Notes: generated from the sequence alone by a model not told the origin. Shown: positions 1 to 12,394, counted from the first letter of the stretch. The stretch is DNA of 60,000 bases from Bugula neritina (GCA_964035545.1 OZ037769.1:15687133-15747132); one strand, 5' to 3'. Numbers and translations are program-made.

Positions 1-2270
1 ATATGACTATACGAATGAGGTGTATAATCGTATATAATTATGTAATCATACAAATATCAAGTTTGATGGCCTGTATTGCATAATCATAATAGTGTTATGT
101 TTTATGTAACATAATCTAATTAATAAGTAATATTCTTGGCTCCAGCCTTGAGATGGCAAGTTTTTTCACCTGTATGACCTGTCAAAGGAATTTTGCAACC
201 TGCTGTTGAATGACACTACTATTTAGCTCTTGACTTCTACATCCTATCACTAGGTGTACAATCATGTTTCCTTGTAGACTGAGAATCTATATAGTGAACA
301 ACATGGGGGCATTCAATGGCGATCCTCTATACTGCATATACAACTTAAACCCAAATATATTAGAAAACTTGATTTATGATAATTATGTCAAATATAGATG
401 CTAACTTTATTGAATTAAGGATATGAGAGCTAAATTTAGAACTCACAGTATACTTACTGGAGCCTTCAAAAATTTTGCACGATTTCAAAACATGATATTT
501 CAAATTTTGTGAATAACACTATATTTTGAATAATATTAAATTCTATTTTAAACAATATGACAACCTATGATCTCAAATAAACAAATGGGCTAATAGTCTA
601 AGGGGGTGTTATAATATTTAATTGACAAGGTTTATTTACACAGAGCAATCCAACCTTACCCAAGTTAAGCTAAGGCCACACTACGCGGATTTTCTGCACG
701 CGAGTCCAAATGCTTGAAAATCTTTTGTGGGAACAACCTGCCACACACAATGCGTTGGTTGTGAGTGCAGAAATTTATTAGCTAATAATCTTGGCGTTTA
801 ACTTTACTGCTCGCCTATAGGGTTTTGTTTTTAAATCTCGGTCATCGGCAAAGCGACTTTAGATATTATAAAAGCGGAAATGCAAACTATTGAAAAATTT
901 TTTAATTCAATTTGCTAAAAATCAAAATGCAAGTTGAAATTCAAAAAGTGTGCTCCGTAATGGAAATCAGCCAATTAGATCAAACCCGCACAAGCTTTCT
1001 GCACTCTCCACTCAGCATGTTATCCGCGCACAACAGCCTATTTTTGGGCGAGACGGATTTTCTGCAAGTAGTCCACGCGCCTTGATGTTGCTAAGTTGTA
1101 TTCATATAATATTTACTGTTAAGAAAGAGCTGGGCGGTATTGTATCTAGATAAAGTAATCAATGTACTACATTATTGTTATGCAAAATAGTCACGTCAAA
1201 ATATATGAATAATATGTTATAAATTCTACTGAATGCTCACTACGTCAAACCCTATTCTAACCACTTCCTGTATACTAGTGTACCCATTATTCGGAAATAT
1301 TTTACTTTTATTACCCAATTGAATGCAAAAAGTTGGCCTACACTGTACATTAGCAATAACAAATCATTTTAAGGCCGTAACTTCTATTTATTCATTCATA
1401 CTTTAGTGAAAACATTTTTTTAAATGAAACCTGCCACTATGTTGAGTAAATAAAAGCATTTTATAAATGTTAACTTGGATTTACTGTTAAAACTTGTAAC
1501 AGGAAATTTTTAGAAAAAAGCTTTTTGTTAGCTAGAGTGTGAATCAGCTCAGGGGACTGGAGGAAACTGGCTGCACTCAAATTTATTAGTGCTTTTATTC
1601 CAAATAAAGAAGATTATGTACATAGGTTTGAACTTATTGGCAGAATTATTGTAAGTATTTCATAACCTTTTGTTCATAATTGTGTGAAAAAATTCTTTAA
1701 GCAATAACTTTGATTAATTAGTGCAAATTTAGCTATATGATTGATGTTACATGTTACAGTTTCTATATAAGATGAATATTCCACTGTTAGCAATATTCCA
1801 AGTTCTAGTTCTGTGCAGCAGCATATATGCTGACACAGTAGCACAATAAGCGCTGACACAGTAATACAAATGTAGAAATTAAGCTTTGTTCGAATTCTGA
1901 TTTAACAACAATTTATTAAGTTTAAAATAAGAAAAAGTTTCTAGTATAATAAGCCAATCAAATACAAGACAAAAGCTTATCCTAAAACACGAACACAGTC
2001 TGACTGTACTAAACTACTTTGAATAAGTGATCAATATAAACACAAAGAATAAACTTCTCAAAAAACGGGATAAATTTACATTCAGCTGATGAAAGTATTA
2101 AGTTTGCAAAATTGAAAATAGAAATTTTGGCTACTGTTGAAGCAAGGGTTTCCTTAATGGAGTTGAATACAATGTTAAACAGTGCAGTCATGATTCCGTA
2201 TCCTTAAGTTGGCAAATCATCAGTCTAACCTCATATATAAGTAAGGAAACAGTTCACTCACTCCATACAT
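1..2270. other. AT-rich intergenic sequence, no gene recognised
   Basis: No open frame here has family similarity or convincing splice context. Two copies of cggattttctgca (near 686 and 1054) sit in slightly more GC-rich sequence between about 650 and 1100 and may mark an old short transposable element, but I could not define termini or a target-site duplication. The rest is low-complexity AT-rich sequence. Confidence 0.5.
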
Positions 2271-3073
2271 AACCTTTGAGCCTGTCTGAACACCACGTAT
2301 CCACTGCAGCCATTCCACCACTAACTTTTTACTACCACCAGCTTTAAGCCATTAGTTCTAGGCCACTAGATCCGCCACTAGTTCTAGATCACTGAATCCA
2401 CCACTAGCTTCACCAGAACTTTACAGCCTGCTCTGATAAAACCACAAAGTTCAGGTAAGAATAGCAATAAAGTAATAGAAATACTTTTTTACAATGTTAT
2501 TTCTTCTTTGAAATCAATTTATTGTTCAACACTTTTTTTAAGGACTTCTTTCTATAAGCTGTTAAAGTTTTATTTTAAAAAAAAACTTTTAAAATGTTTC
2601 ATGAAAGTTATAATTTAAATATATCTATTGCTGCGTCAAACTTTTGAAAGCTGAAAACTATTTCAATTACATATTTATGAGTAGCTTTATTGAAATCTTA
2701 ATTTTGATTGGTTATGTGGTCATATTTTGCGAACTCAAAAGGAAGCTGTGATTTTAATTCAGTTAACTGCTCAAGAGTGAAAAGTTCTCTTTGTCAAACA
2801 ACATAATAAAAACTGGGTGCCAATTATTGAGAAGAATTTATTCATGAGGAAATCTTGTTTTGATCATAATTAAGTGCAACTCTGGCAAAAGTTAAGACAA
2901 TCCTGGACATCAGCCAAATGTTTAACCAACTTGATGAAGTTAAATTTATTCCATCAGTTAGAGTATATGCCAACACCTTTATATACCTTTTAATCAATTC
3001 AATTGATCAATATGCCAATAATCAATTGATTATCAACTGTTCTTGTAGATAAATTACTGCATCCACGCCAGCC

Positions 3074-3598
3074 ATGGTTGCCAACAAGGTACTGTTTGGA
3101 GTTGCCCTACTCCAAGTGATCACATCACTGTGTTCAATAGCTCTGTGTACCACACATTATAGTAACTTAACAGAGATGAACACAACAGCAGCGAGCACAG
3201 CCGTCACATTTGCGGTCCGTTTTCTGTCAACAATCTCACTGCTGATCTGCGGCATCATTGGAGTTATCATCTCCTGTTTGGTCAACGAGACACTCAGAAC
3301 TGTTCACACCACCATCACAGTGCAGACTACCGTAGGGGTTGCAGTCAACGTCTGGTTCTTTGTCTACCAGTACAACACATCACCAGTAGTCTATGAACAG
3401 AACTCTGCATTGAGATGTGTCATATCCACCACCCTCTGTCTCGCCACCTGTCTAGGGTACTTAGTCTATTTGGCTGTTGAGTGGGGGAGGTCTAAGGCCG
3501 CCCACATTGAACAAGATCTGAAAGAAAGTGATTTAGAAGCCAACCTGGAGAGTCACATGAATGTCGAAGTAGTAAAAGTACATTTGCCATCAAAATAA
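3074..3598 (+). CDS. four-helix membrane protein, tandem copy A (unrecognised family)
   Basis: Single-exon 174-residue frame. I do not recognise the family. Four hydrophobic segments are visible at about residues 6-25, 46-70, 80-100 and 113-137, followed by a polar acidic tail (EQDLKESDLEANLESH), so a four-pass protein with a cytosolic C-terminus is likely. The loop after helix 1 has two N-glycosylation sequons (N31-L-T and N36-T-T), which would make it extracellular or luminal. A non-coding 5' exon is likely: a donor tcag|gtaaga at 2455 and an acceptor cttgtag ending at 3048 bracket an intron just before the ATG. An AATAAA (3594-3599) overlaps the stop codon. Copy B lies about 3.1 kb downstream with the same layout, so this is a tandem duplication. 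MS4A- or claudin-like folds share the four-helix layout, but no diagnostic motif supports either. Confidence 0.75.
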   Translation: MVANKVLFGVALLQVITSLCSIALCTTHYSNLTEMNTTAASTAVTFAVRFLSTISLLICGIIGVIISCLVNETLRTVHTTITVQTTVGVAVNVWFFVYQYNTSPVVYEQNSALRCVISTTLCLATCLGYLVYLAVEWGRSKAAHIEQDLKESDLEANLESHMNVEVVKVHLPSK

Positions 3599-4798
3599 AG
3601 AAATAATAACGAGACAAAGCAGAGATTGTGGCTATTCAAAGAGTAAAAAAAATAATATTGACACTAGAAAAAATGGAAACTACTAAAGAAAGGCAACATG
3701 GCTATAGTTATCCAAAGACTTTTGTGTTTGTGCAGCTTGAAGATGTAAAACTGAAAACATTTTATTTAAATAATATATCTAAACCTTTCATGTATAGCAT
3801 ATAGTCCTTCTTATTTTAGACCTGCACATGTTTATTCCAAATAACATTTTAGCTAATATTAGACAATCACCTATAAGACTGTAATTATCATTTATGTACA
3901 ACATGATAATTTTATGTAGCAAAATGAATGTTGTAATATGTAAATATTTATAATATAGCCATTTTTATGTAACACTTCAACACGTTTCATCAATAATTTA
4001 TATAGTAAACATAATATTGCATCTGATAAAAGCAGATCTTTTGAAAATGCTGACTATAATATAACAATTAACAAACTTTAAGTTATTCTTGTATCATGAT
4101 GGGCTACTTGTATGCGTACAACTGGCCACTTTGCAAAATACTTTTAAAATAGAGTTGAATATTTAAAATAATTGTAAACAGTTTTAAGGCAGTACCCAAT
4201 GCAAAATAAAAGAGCTTTTGAATGAGTTTCCTCTTCCAACTAAGTGTGAATAGAACCCTCAATAACCATGCATGAATGTGCGTGTGGGTGGGTGTATTAC
4301 ACAACTGCATTTGTATTCAATGAACCGGCAATTCTTTGAACTTTTTTACTTTCTAATTTAAGTTATTTTCTAGTTTATAAATAATCTAAACTTATACGAA
4401 GCAGTTGAAATATGCCAACACACTTTTGGACCTTCAGCAATAATATAAACCTTTACTATAGTTGTAAAAGCTGCAAAGTTATAGTACATTAAACAAGCAT
4501 ATTATATCTTTAAAAGATTACAAAAGCCATCCAGAACCATAAAAAAGCTATTCTGCTGTTTTTATTTAAATATAAGCTGACAGCTTTTTTCAAACAAGCC
4601 TTGAGCTCTCAACTTCTGGGTGGGCTGAAGGTTCGTACCTCCTTGAGTTCTAGAACTTAGGCTATGCTCTGTGCAACTGCATGTGGAGCTACAGAACCTT
4701 AATATTACTCTGTGCTTATGAAGAGTGCATGGTATAACAAGCAGGTCAAAGGTTTGTTTCTTAGTTTCAATAAATCAGAGAAGTGTTTTAGAGCAAAG

Positions 4799-4892
4799 CA
4801 GGGGTGTAAACAAGGGTAAAAACAGGGGGGCAAACAGGAGTGCAAACAGGGGTGTAAACAGAAGTGTAAACAGGGGTGCAAGCAGGGGTGTA
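4799..4892. repeat. 12-bp minisatellite (caggggtgtaaa type)
   Basis: About eight imperfect tandem units of caggggtgtaaa and variants (cagggggcaaa, cagaagtgtaaa). The unit length is a multiple of three, so both strands stay open through it and give repetitive spurious frames. Confidence 0.8.
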
Positions 4893-5620
4893 GAGGGGTT
4901 TGCTGAGGATTCCCACACCTTCTTATATATCCCACTTCCATGTGGCTTCGCTACTCTTTACCAGGTTTTAAAAACTGTCGGCCACTTCAATCAAGAGTTT
5001 CTAGGCATTTACTTCCTGTGATGTCATCACTACATACTCATTTTCTTCATTTCCATAATTACCGAAAAAAAATTTCTTTATTAGAACTTTCTAGCTTAAT
5101 CTCAATTTAGTTTTTTAATTTGATGACAAAATTCCGGTTTGCCATGTTTTAGAGTACATTTTAATATAACGAGTGTCATATTGTCATGTTATAATATGTT
5201 ATATATCGATTTTATTTTGCCTCTTTTTGATGTAAGAAAACAAATATAACTCTGCTCTGCTTTTCTCTAGCTGTTGCCTAGCAATGTAATAATGCGGTAG
5301 TTATTAATGCCATCGATGATGTCATACTATAAGATAGAACAAACAGAACTTCCAGTTTGGTATATGGTATATCTTTGTGTAAAATCGGTTTATTAGATTA
5401 GCTAAAACTTTTCTTCAAGAAAAAATATACTCAAATAAATCAAAAACTAAACTCTCAGAATAATAAAAAAATATTTAAAAAATTATTCAATTTGTAAGAG
5501 CCAATAGGTTGCTAAACCATATTATGTACAATTGTATGTGACTATATTGTATTATGTGTACTAATTTGTATACAACTGACCAATATATCAATATACATTA
5601 AACATATCTGAATGTACTTA

Positions 5621-5837
5621 AGGAGCAGCGGTGGTCTAGGGGTTAGACCGTTAAAGTGTTTGCCTAGTAAATACGAGGTCATGGGTTCGAGCTGGGACAA
5701 AGGCCATTGGTTATGTTAGGAAGAGCATCCAGTCATAATTGCTCCTGTGCCTCATTTAAATAAGTCCTTAGCCCGCTTTAACAAAAACCAGGGGTTTCTC
5801 ACAGGAATAGTGACTATAAACTTGCCTGAGTTTTTTT
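5621..5837 (+). mobile_element. tRNA-derived SINE with 17-bp target-site duplication
   Basis: A 217-bp insertion flanked by a perfect 17-bp direct repeat, atatctgaatgtactta, at 5604-5620 and 5838-5854. Its head resembles a tRNA gene, with an A-box-like ggtctaggggtt near 5633 and a B-box-like gggttcgagct near 5684. An unrelated tail follows, ending in a short T run. This is the structure of a tRNA-derived SINE inserted by target-primed reverse transcription. It is not a functional tRNA gene: no cloverleaf could be assembled past the head. Confidence 0.85.
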
Positions 5838-6664
5838 ATATCTGAATGTACTTATAGTGTAAATTGTGGAGTGTAACATTGCATTATATACATATACGTT
5901 ATTTGAGTGTTATATTATATGCACATATAATGTTATTTGAATATATGTAATAATATACAGTAATAATAACTAACGGTCTGGTATTCATTATGAAATTAGC
6001 ATTTTGGGAACTGTCTGCATTTCCTGTATTTCAGTGTCCTGATGTATAACATAATAATTTGATTGCCTTATGAAGTGTCAACCCCTGCTAATTGGTTGAT
6101 AGTATAGGAAGTAAATGAACACGGGTATAAAACATGGCCGCTGTGTCTGAGTGATCTATTAGCACTTTCTGTGTCCTTCAACTTCACTTGGCTTAGTTAT
6201 AACACAGCAAGAGTGTTTGGTAGAGAATGGCTTAGTGTTTATGGTGAAAGTGGTAAGTACAAACATGATTGATCTTTATAGAGTAGACGACTCTCACTGA
6301 AATTAAAACACTGAATACACAGTAAAAATTTGGATTTTCCATTGAAATTTTCAGCTTTCACTTTGCATTTATTTTAATAATATAATGATATATCAAAGGA
6401 CTTCATGTTTCAGTTATTAAAACGCTGCAGTTTTATCAATTATATATAAATAATTATTCAGAGTCCTTCAAAATTATGTTATTTTATTATTTATTAATAA
6501 TGTTAGTTTTAAGAGGTAGGTTTTAAAAACTTCAAGTTATTTAAGCCACAAAATTTAAATTTTTTGCTGAAATAAATCAGAGTGTGTTTTTATAGACTGC
6601 CTTTCTGTGAAAACTGGTCAGTGTATTATTATGTGCTTTTTTTACAGTTGAATGCAAGAAGAAA

Positions 6665-7141
6665 ATGGCAGTTCAGAAAGTACTATTTGGAGTTGCCCTA
6701 CTTCAGATCATTGCATCACTATTTTCCATTGCTCTCTGCAGTCGTCATTACAGTGATACTAAGCACATGGCAACAAGCATGGCTCGTGCAGCAGTGATGC
6801 TAACTTCTCGATTTCTTCCAACACTGTCACTACTTGTTTGTGGAATTATGGGATTGATAGCAGCTTATGTGAATCGCTATACACTTCAAGTTGTGCACAC
6901 AACTCTAACTACGCACACAGCTTTCACATTAGCTCTCAATATTTGGTACTTTGCTTATTATTCCAGTGTGTCACCGTTAGTATATGATAGAAGGTCAGCA
7001 CAAAAATGCTTGGCCGCCACCATCTTTTGTCTTGGTTTATGTGTTGGATACTTAGGCTATCTAGTGATGACACGTCTAGTTAAATCAAGTTCTACTAAAG
7101 ATTCTACACCCAGCTCAGTGACAGAAAAACTTGGAGAATAA
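6665..7141 (+). CDS. four-helix membrane protein, tandem copy B (unrecognised family)
   Basis: Single-exon 158-residue paralogue of copy A. The two share KVLFGVALLQ at the N-terminus, SIALC and HYS just after helix 1, and the LGYLVxL-type helix 4. Four hydrophobic segments lie at corresponding positions and a polar Ser/Thr/Lys tail follows. The N-glycosylation sequons of copy A's first loop are absent. A non-coding first exon appears to end at 6252 (gtg|gtaagt), with the acceptor tttttttacag ending at 6647, 17 bases before the ATG. This is the same gene architecture as copy A, so the duplication included the 5' exon and intron. A poly(A) signal AATAAA lies at 7293-7298. Function unknown. Confidence 0.75.
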   Translation: MAVQKVLFGVALLQIIASLFSIALCSRHYSDTKHMATSMARAAVMLTSRFLPTLSLLVCGIMGLIAAYVNRYTLQVVHTTLTTHTAFTLALNIWYFAYYSSVSPLVYDRRSAQKCLAATIFCLGLCVGYLGYLVMTRLVKSSSTKDSTPSSVTEKLGE

Positions 7142-8369
7142 ACTAAGAATACACAAAGCATGGTGGAGAGAAGACAACTCTATGACATAAATAGAAAGTT
7201 GATTATAAAATAATTTAATTTGTTAAGCCACCATGTATTGGGTTTACTAAAAAAGTAGCATATTTGCATGTTTTATAAATATTAGTTTAAACAATAAAAA
7301 AAGGAAACAACTCTAAATAGTTGTGAATTTGACAGAATCGAAACATTGCTAGTCAACAGCTGTTCTTTGCAACTTATTGAACGGTGTAGATACACTACTT
7401 TTAGGTAGAAATTCTAGTATAAATAAGTTGAACAGCTTTAGGTCATGAGTAATTCTAGTGGCTGCGCAGTTCCTTTCCAAGAATAATAATTAGTATTTTG
7501 TAAGAATGCATTTCTGTCCCAACAACAAATCTTTTTAATGGAAAAGGATTTGTGAGAGTAACAAGTCTAAGCTGTTACACGGGTGTCTTTCTGCATTTAA
7601 TTGCTGAAGTCTGCTGTAGTCAAGCAGTAATACTAATAGGCACACAGCTACTGTTGTGTCCACCTGAATAACAATATACTACTGTTATACCAATGACATA
7701 AACCATAACTATGATGGTTATAGTAGTAACACCTAATCCCATGGCTATACCAGTAAGATATTTGGAAAAATTACTACTGCTGCTACTGCTGCTATACCAC
7801 TATTACTGCTGCTACCACTACTAGTAGTAGTAGTAGTTATTGTCAGTATATCCTGGTATAAAAATTTTATTGTAATAATATTTTATTGCAATACTATAAC
7901 ATTGTAATAAAGTTAGACATGATGAGCCACACCACCAAACTCAATAAACTGTAGGCTAAGGGATAGAGACTGCTTATCATAGCTACGGCTTGTATTAGTA
8001 TGTCTGGGAGTTATCTCCCTTCCCCAAATTACAATATCACTACATGGACTAGAATAAAAACAATTTTACCAACAGCTTACTATATCATAGCAAATAATAA
8101 CCATAGTAAAGCACAAAACCAATAAAAATGTATAAGAAAATAGCTTAGATGTCTTTTCCAATTTCATGTATGACGCAACTATAGCAACTGGTTCACAAAT
8201 AAAATGAAAAAATGAGAGTGAAACCTTTCACTGACGAGTTTCGAACACCCAAATTGAAGCAAGTAACACAGGCAAACAAATAGCAAGACCCTTAATATAT
8301 ACAACTGTAACCAGTGAGGTGCATAGCACAGCCGCCCTCACAAAGAGGTAATCTGAAGCTAAGCCCGAG
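7142..8369. other. 3' flanks of copy B and of the Orai gene (convergent)
   Basis: Convergent intergenic region. It holds copy B's poly(A) signal and a short CTG/CTA trinucleotide run at about 7768-7838. TTTATT motifs near 7865-7885 read as AATAAA on the minus strand and could end the Orai transcript. The motif agttatctccctt occurs near 8009. No gene seen. Confidence 0.5.
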
Positions 8370-10128
8370 TCAGATGATATTACTCTGCAGGTTGCTGTGG
8401 ATATTCTCCAGCTCCTCTAGGTTCCTGTTGGTCCGGTCAAACTGGTGCCGGGCCAGTCTACGGTGGAAGTGAAGCGTGAAGGCTATGAATATGATACCAG
8501 CTGGTATTATAATAACAGTTCCGGCAATAGCTGGGTATGCATTCCCACAGCTAACTTCATTACCGATACCTTCAGGACAGAACTTGACCCAGCAGAGTAT
8601 GGCTATCTCTATGAGAAAGAGGAGAATACCAATAGCTGTGGAGAACACCCACGCCATCTGTATGTATGAATTCATGGACACGTGCGGAGAGTCCTACCAA
8701 GAGATAAGATACCAGGCTATGTTACAAAGTGACATACTAGGAAACGTGACATACGAAAAGATGGTGTAATATATCTAGCATGCCACATTCAGTGAAGTGC
8801 CTGCAAGCTGTACAATTTTGCATCCCAATGACTAAAGACATCATGCTTCTAATAGAGATTCAATATATATTTAAAACTATAAAATTTAAATTTAAAAAAA
8901 TTATAGGTCCTGCATAAATATTTTCATAAAAATGTTATTTTGATATATTAACATTGCTTGACTGACAAGGCTTCATTTTGGTCAAAAAGTTTAGTTGAAT
9001 TCCATAGAAACTGAGCGCAGCTATCAGACTGAAGTCAAAGGTCAACTTGCCTGAATAGAGGACATGGTGTAGGTGGCTGACTCTATGTTAGGGAGAATAC
9101 ATGTGCTGATCATGAGAGCCAGTAGATGTACAGCTACTAGAAGAGTTGTGTTCACCGCGTATAACACCAGCAATGTCGAATTAATGTCGGCACTCAATGT
9201 GATTTCCACTATTCCAATCTGATAGATATAAAAACAACTTAGAGATCATTGCGAATAATAACAAAGACTTCTAAGACTCAAACTTATCAAATAGTGAAAA
9301 CGGTACGTGAAAGAGTTAAAAGTAAGTTATCTTCTACTATATTTTAAATGTGAAACTGACTGTTCCTTTAAGACTTGCTGAGGCTGACTCATCTTTTTAA
9401 CATTAATCAGTGTAACATATTCATATTTCTATGCCAATGCATATGCTTACATAATAGCTGTTATAATAAAGCCGTATTTCTTTACAGATCTCTTCATGAA
9501 ATTAAGAAATACCATAACATGAGTTGATCATTTAAAATTATAGAAATAAAGAAATCTGAAAGTGAGCTAAAAATTCCATTTATCACAAAATCAGTACCCT
9601 ATTACAAATCATATAATGCGGCAGCAAAATTCTATCACACTATCTAAACTACAACAAACCGACATATATATTCTTTCAGTAGTGGGTTCTAAAGAACAGA
9701 AATATCAGAAAGCTCGGGATGAAATTATCAACAAGCCCTTATGACATCATCAACATGCCCTTATGACATCATCAGCGTGCCCTTATGACATCATCAATTA
9801 AAACTAAAACTGAAACAAAGTTATATCTACTATGAGCTGTGTGTATTGTATTGAGTTTTATATCACCCGACTCAATCATCATATTTCCATTATTTCATTT
9901 AAAATTGAAAACCATAGCAAGGCCCATTCACATTCAATAGTTCCCCTGAGGTTTGCCTGTAAACTAAGCCATGAGGTGACTAGAGATACTTGCCATGGCA
10001 AACCCTGACAGCAATGCAGACGTCCTGCTGACAGCCTTCAGCTTGGCTTTACTCAAGTATAACTTCCTCCATGAAAGCTGATTGGCTCCACTCTTGGCTA
10101 AATGGAGAGCTGACTCGTTGTTTATCAT
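8370..10128 (-). CDS. Orai: Orai calcium release-activated calcium channel subunit
   Basis: Three coding exons on the minus strand: 9994-10128, 9051-9218 and 8370-8693, joined in phase 0 to give 208 residues. Orai is the plasma-membrane pore subunit gated by STIM after ER calcium depletion. Family signatures are strong: [14 protein letters not shown] before helix 1, [12 protein letters not shown] then IVEI in the pore helix, [16 protein letters not shown] in helix 2, [16 protein letters not shown] in helix 3, CWVKF, then [11 protein letters not shown] and HFHRRL in helix 4. The pore Glu (human E106) is E50 and the helix-3 Glu (human E190) is E130. The hydrophobic gate Val (human V102) is Ile46. 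Of the three outer acidic residues only the middle one is kept (Ser54, Asp56, Asn58). The protein is shorter than human Orai1 (301), with brief termini. An in-frame stop lies upstream of the ATG. Both introns use GC-AG splice sites (donor GCAAGT); the nearby GT dinucleotides would break the frame. Confidence 0.95.
9731..9797. repeat. three 22-bp tandem units with CRE/AP-1-like cores, Orai intron 1
   Basis: Three copies of cccttatgacatcatcaaca-type units at exactly 22-bp spacing inside the first Orai intron. Each contains TGACATCA, which resembles a CREB/ATF or AP-1 half-palindrome. The regulatory meaning is inference. Confidence 0.7.
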
Positions 10129-10212
10129 TTCTGTCTCTACTCTTTAATACTACATACGCTTTGTTACTAGAAAGAAAAATAGACTACAAGTTTCAGTATT
10201 ATTAACAAGACT

Positions 10213-10390
10213 AGCAGCCGAGATCTAGTGGTTACAGTACAGCCTAGTAAGCTAGGTCATGGGGTTGGGTCCTTTTGTTGATTTTAATTTCTCTTTTCCC
10301 TCAAATACACAGTCAACAGCTGCTCAAAAGGCCTGCTCAAATCCCGAGATTCTCACATGAATGAAAACAAATTACTCAAACTGTTTTAAA
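10213..10390 (+). mobile_element. degenerate relative of the tRNA-derived SINE
   Basis: The head gcagccgagatctagtgg, followed by ttacagta...cctagtaagctaggtcatggggttg, parallels the SINE at 5621 (gcagcggtggtctagggg, cctagtaaatacgaggtcat). The tail shares the element's ctcaca-gaat stretch. No target-site duplication was found, so its limits are approximate and it is probably old. It lies just upstream of the Orai start. Confidence 0.55.
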
Positions 10391-11640
10391 GAGTGAGAAT
10401 ACAACTAATTTCATTTTTTACAGCTGTGATCTCTTGATTCCTCAGCATTTCAGTGTGTATGTGTTATCAAGCAAATTATGATAGTAATTACTAAGTCATG
10501 AATATGATAGTTATTAGCATGCAATGTTCAGTTGAATTTTATTTACTTTGGAGGTAATGACAGATTAAAAGTTGTGGTATCATTTTAAACACAAAATAAA
10601 TAACTCTCACTCTTTTTGATAGTCATGCAAAGTCATAGTGAAATTTTAGTCATATGAATGTAATGATATTGATACCAAAGACAGTTTATGAGTTATAATG
10701 CAACTATTTGAATAATCATAAATTAATTACAGAAACTATAGCTATCACTATATGACTTAAATAGTTACATATGACAATATTAGCATAATATTGAATATCA
10801 ATATGGTAGTGAATATCAATGAGTATTATAATTACAATTTTGTTTTGAGTTAGTGTTAGTTTAAGTTTAATGATGAACATAATTTACTAATTATAAGGCC
10901 TGCACTTTGACTTCATCAATAAATAAAAATATAACAAAATTGTACAATAATCATAATCATAATGAAAAATAGAAAAAACAAATTTCAATATTAATTTTAA
11001 ATTCAATGATGAGTAATATACTAAAGTTAATCTATTGAAAATATCTGTTATATTCATCTGTATATACTTTTAGTCTTACCTATAGAAATAACTGTTATAA
11101 AATTAAATATAATTATAAATTAATAAAATTATTACATGAATCAAACTGAAATTGAAACTATACTACTACTCAACTAGTACTAGTAGTAGTAGTGCTAGAG
11201 TAATTTAAATTATTATTAACTAATTATTATTAATTATTATAACTATTACTATTAGTATTAGTGTTACTGTGTTAATAATTTACTAATATTAATAGTAATA
11301 GTAATTATTAAATTTATTTTTAAATCAATTCTAAAACTAAAACTAAACGTTAAAGTGAAATTGAATATACTTGTACTTTCACATTATGTTTGTTTGTTTG
11401 AATTAATAGAGTATATCAATTTATCTTTATTTCACGCTTTACTATTATCAATTAGTTGAAACTATTATAAAGTCAGCTTACAGAGTTCGTTGTAAGGAAG
11501 ATTTGCAGCTATGAAATCAGCTACCTGCTACTGTTGGTATCACCATTAGTATTGTTGCTATAATTATAATAATATAAGACCGGAAACTTTAAAACAAGTG
11601 ATCAAGTGTTGTCGTTTTATTTTAGCGATTTAATTTGATC
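10391..11640. other. AT-rich intergenic sequence
   Basis: Very AT-rich sequence with short ATT/AGT runs at about 11160-11290. I see no gene or defined element in it. Confidence 0.5.
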
Positions 11641-11645
11641 CAAAA

Positions 11646-11921
11646 GTGCCAGATATGTCCATGTATGTATTAACGCCAGAAAGTGGCGTAGACACACAGT
11701 GTCTTAGTGCGTATAAAAAAGTAAAAGTTTCGGCTGACAATGCAAGGCCTAAAGGAATTCTATCAGGAAATTGTTGGAATCCCGCTATAACATTCAACCT
11801 TGACATCAACAGAATGAGAAGGCGTCTCGAAGAAGCCGCATTAATTTTAAAGGGCTTACATTCAAATAGCTCTACAGAGATTTTAACTTCGATTGTTGAC
11901 CTGACTATTAAATTAATATAG
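11646..11921 (+). CDS. 91-residue open frame of unknown function, carried by a repeat
   Basis: An open frame of 91 residues with normal amino-acid composition (SGVDTQCLSAYKKVKV, NLDINRMRRRLEEAALILKG). I do not recognise it. The same sequence occurs inverted at about 20810-21057, where the start of the frame is readable (TPENGVDTQCL) but later stops and shifts break it. That makes it either a fragment of a repeated element or a real gene copied into the repeat. A short helical, basic/acidic stretch lies near the C-terminus. No splice sites clearly extend it. Confidence 0.35.
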   Translation: MPDMSMYVLTPESGVDTQCLSAYKKVKVSADNARPKGILSGNCWNPAITFNLDINRMRRRLEEAALILKGLHSNSSTEILTSIVDLTIKLI

Positions 11922-12341
11922 TTATACTAACTTTAAGCTACTACTATACCATAATGATTATTTTGCCACTCGCCCTCCTCGGTTCAATGTAAGCAATAGC
12001 AGTTGTGAGCAAAGCCTAACTTTAAGTTTGAGTCTACTTCTAGTCGTTTACTAGTGCTACTACTACTGCTCAGTACTAGTAATAGCACTAGTAAACGACT
12101 AGAAGTAGAAGTAGTAGTACTAGTGGTAGTGGTAGTAGTACTAGTAGTACTGGTAGTAGTAGTAGTAGTAGCAGTAGCGGCAGCAGGAGTAGTAGCAGTA
12201 ATAGTGGTAGTAGCGGTAGCAGTAGTAGTAGCAGTAGTAGCGGTAGCAGTGGTAGTGGTAGTAGTAGTAGTAGTAGCGGTAGCAGTAGTACTAGCGGTAG
12301 TAGCAGTAGTAGTGGTAGTAGTGGTGGTGGTAGTGGTAGCG

Positions 12342-12394
<53 letters not shown>

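Larger units (their letters stand above)
3600..6150. other. intergenic sequence between the two four-helix genes
   Basis: AT-rich sequence without a supported gene. It contains a 12-bp minisatellite and a SINE, both listed separately. The putative first non-coding exon of copy B begins somewhere near its right end. Confidence 0.5.

Noticed and set aside
5621-5710. Functional tRNA gene
   Set aside because: Only promoter boxes are recognisable; no full cloverleaf, and the segment lies within a SINE flanked by a target-site duplication.
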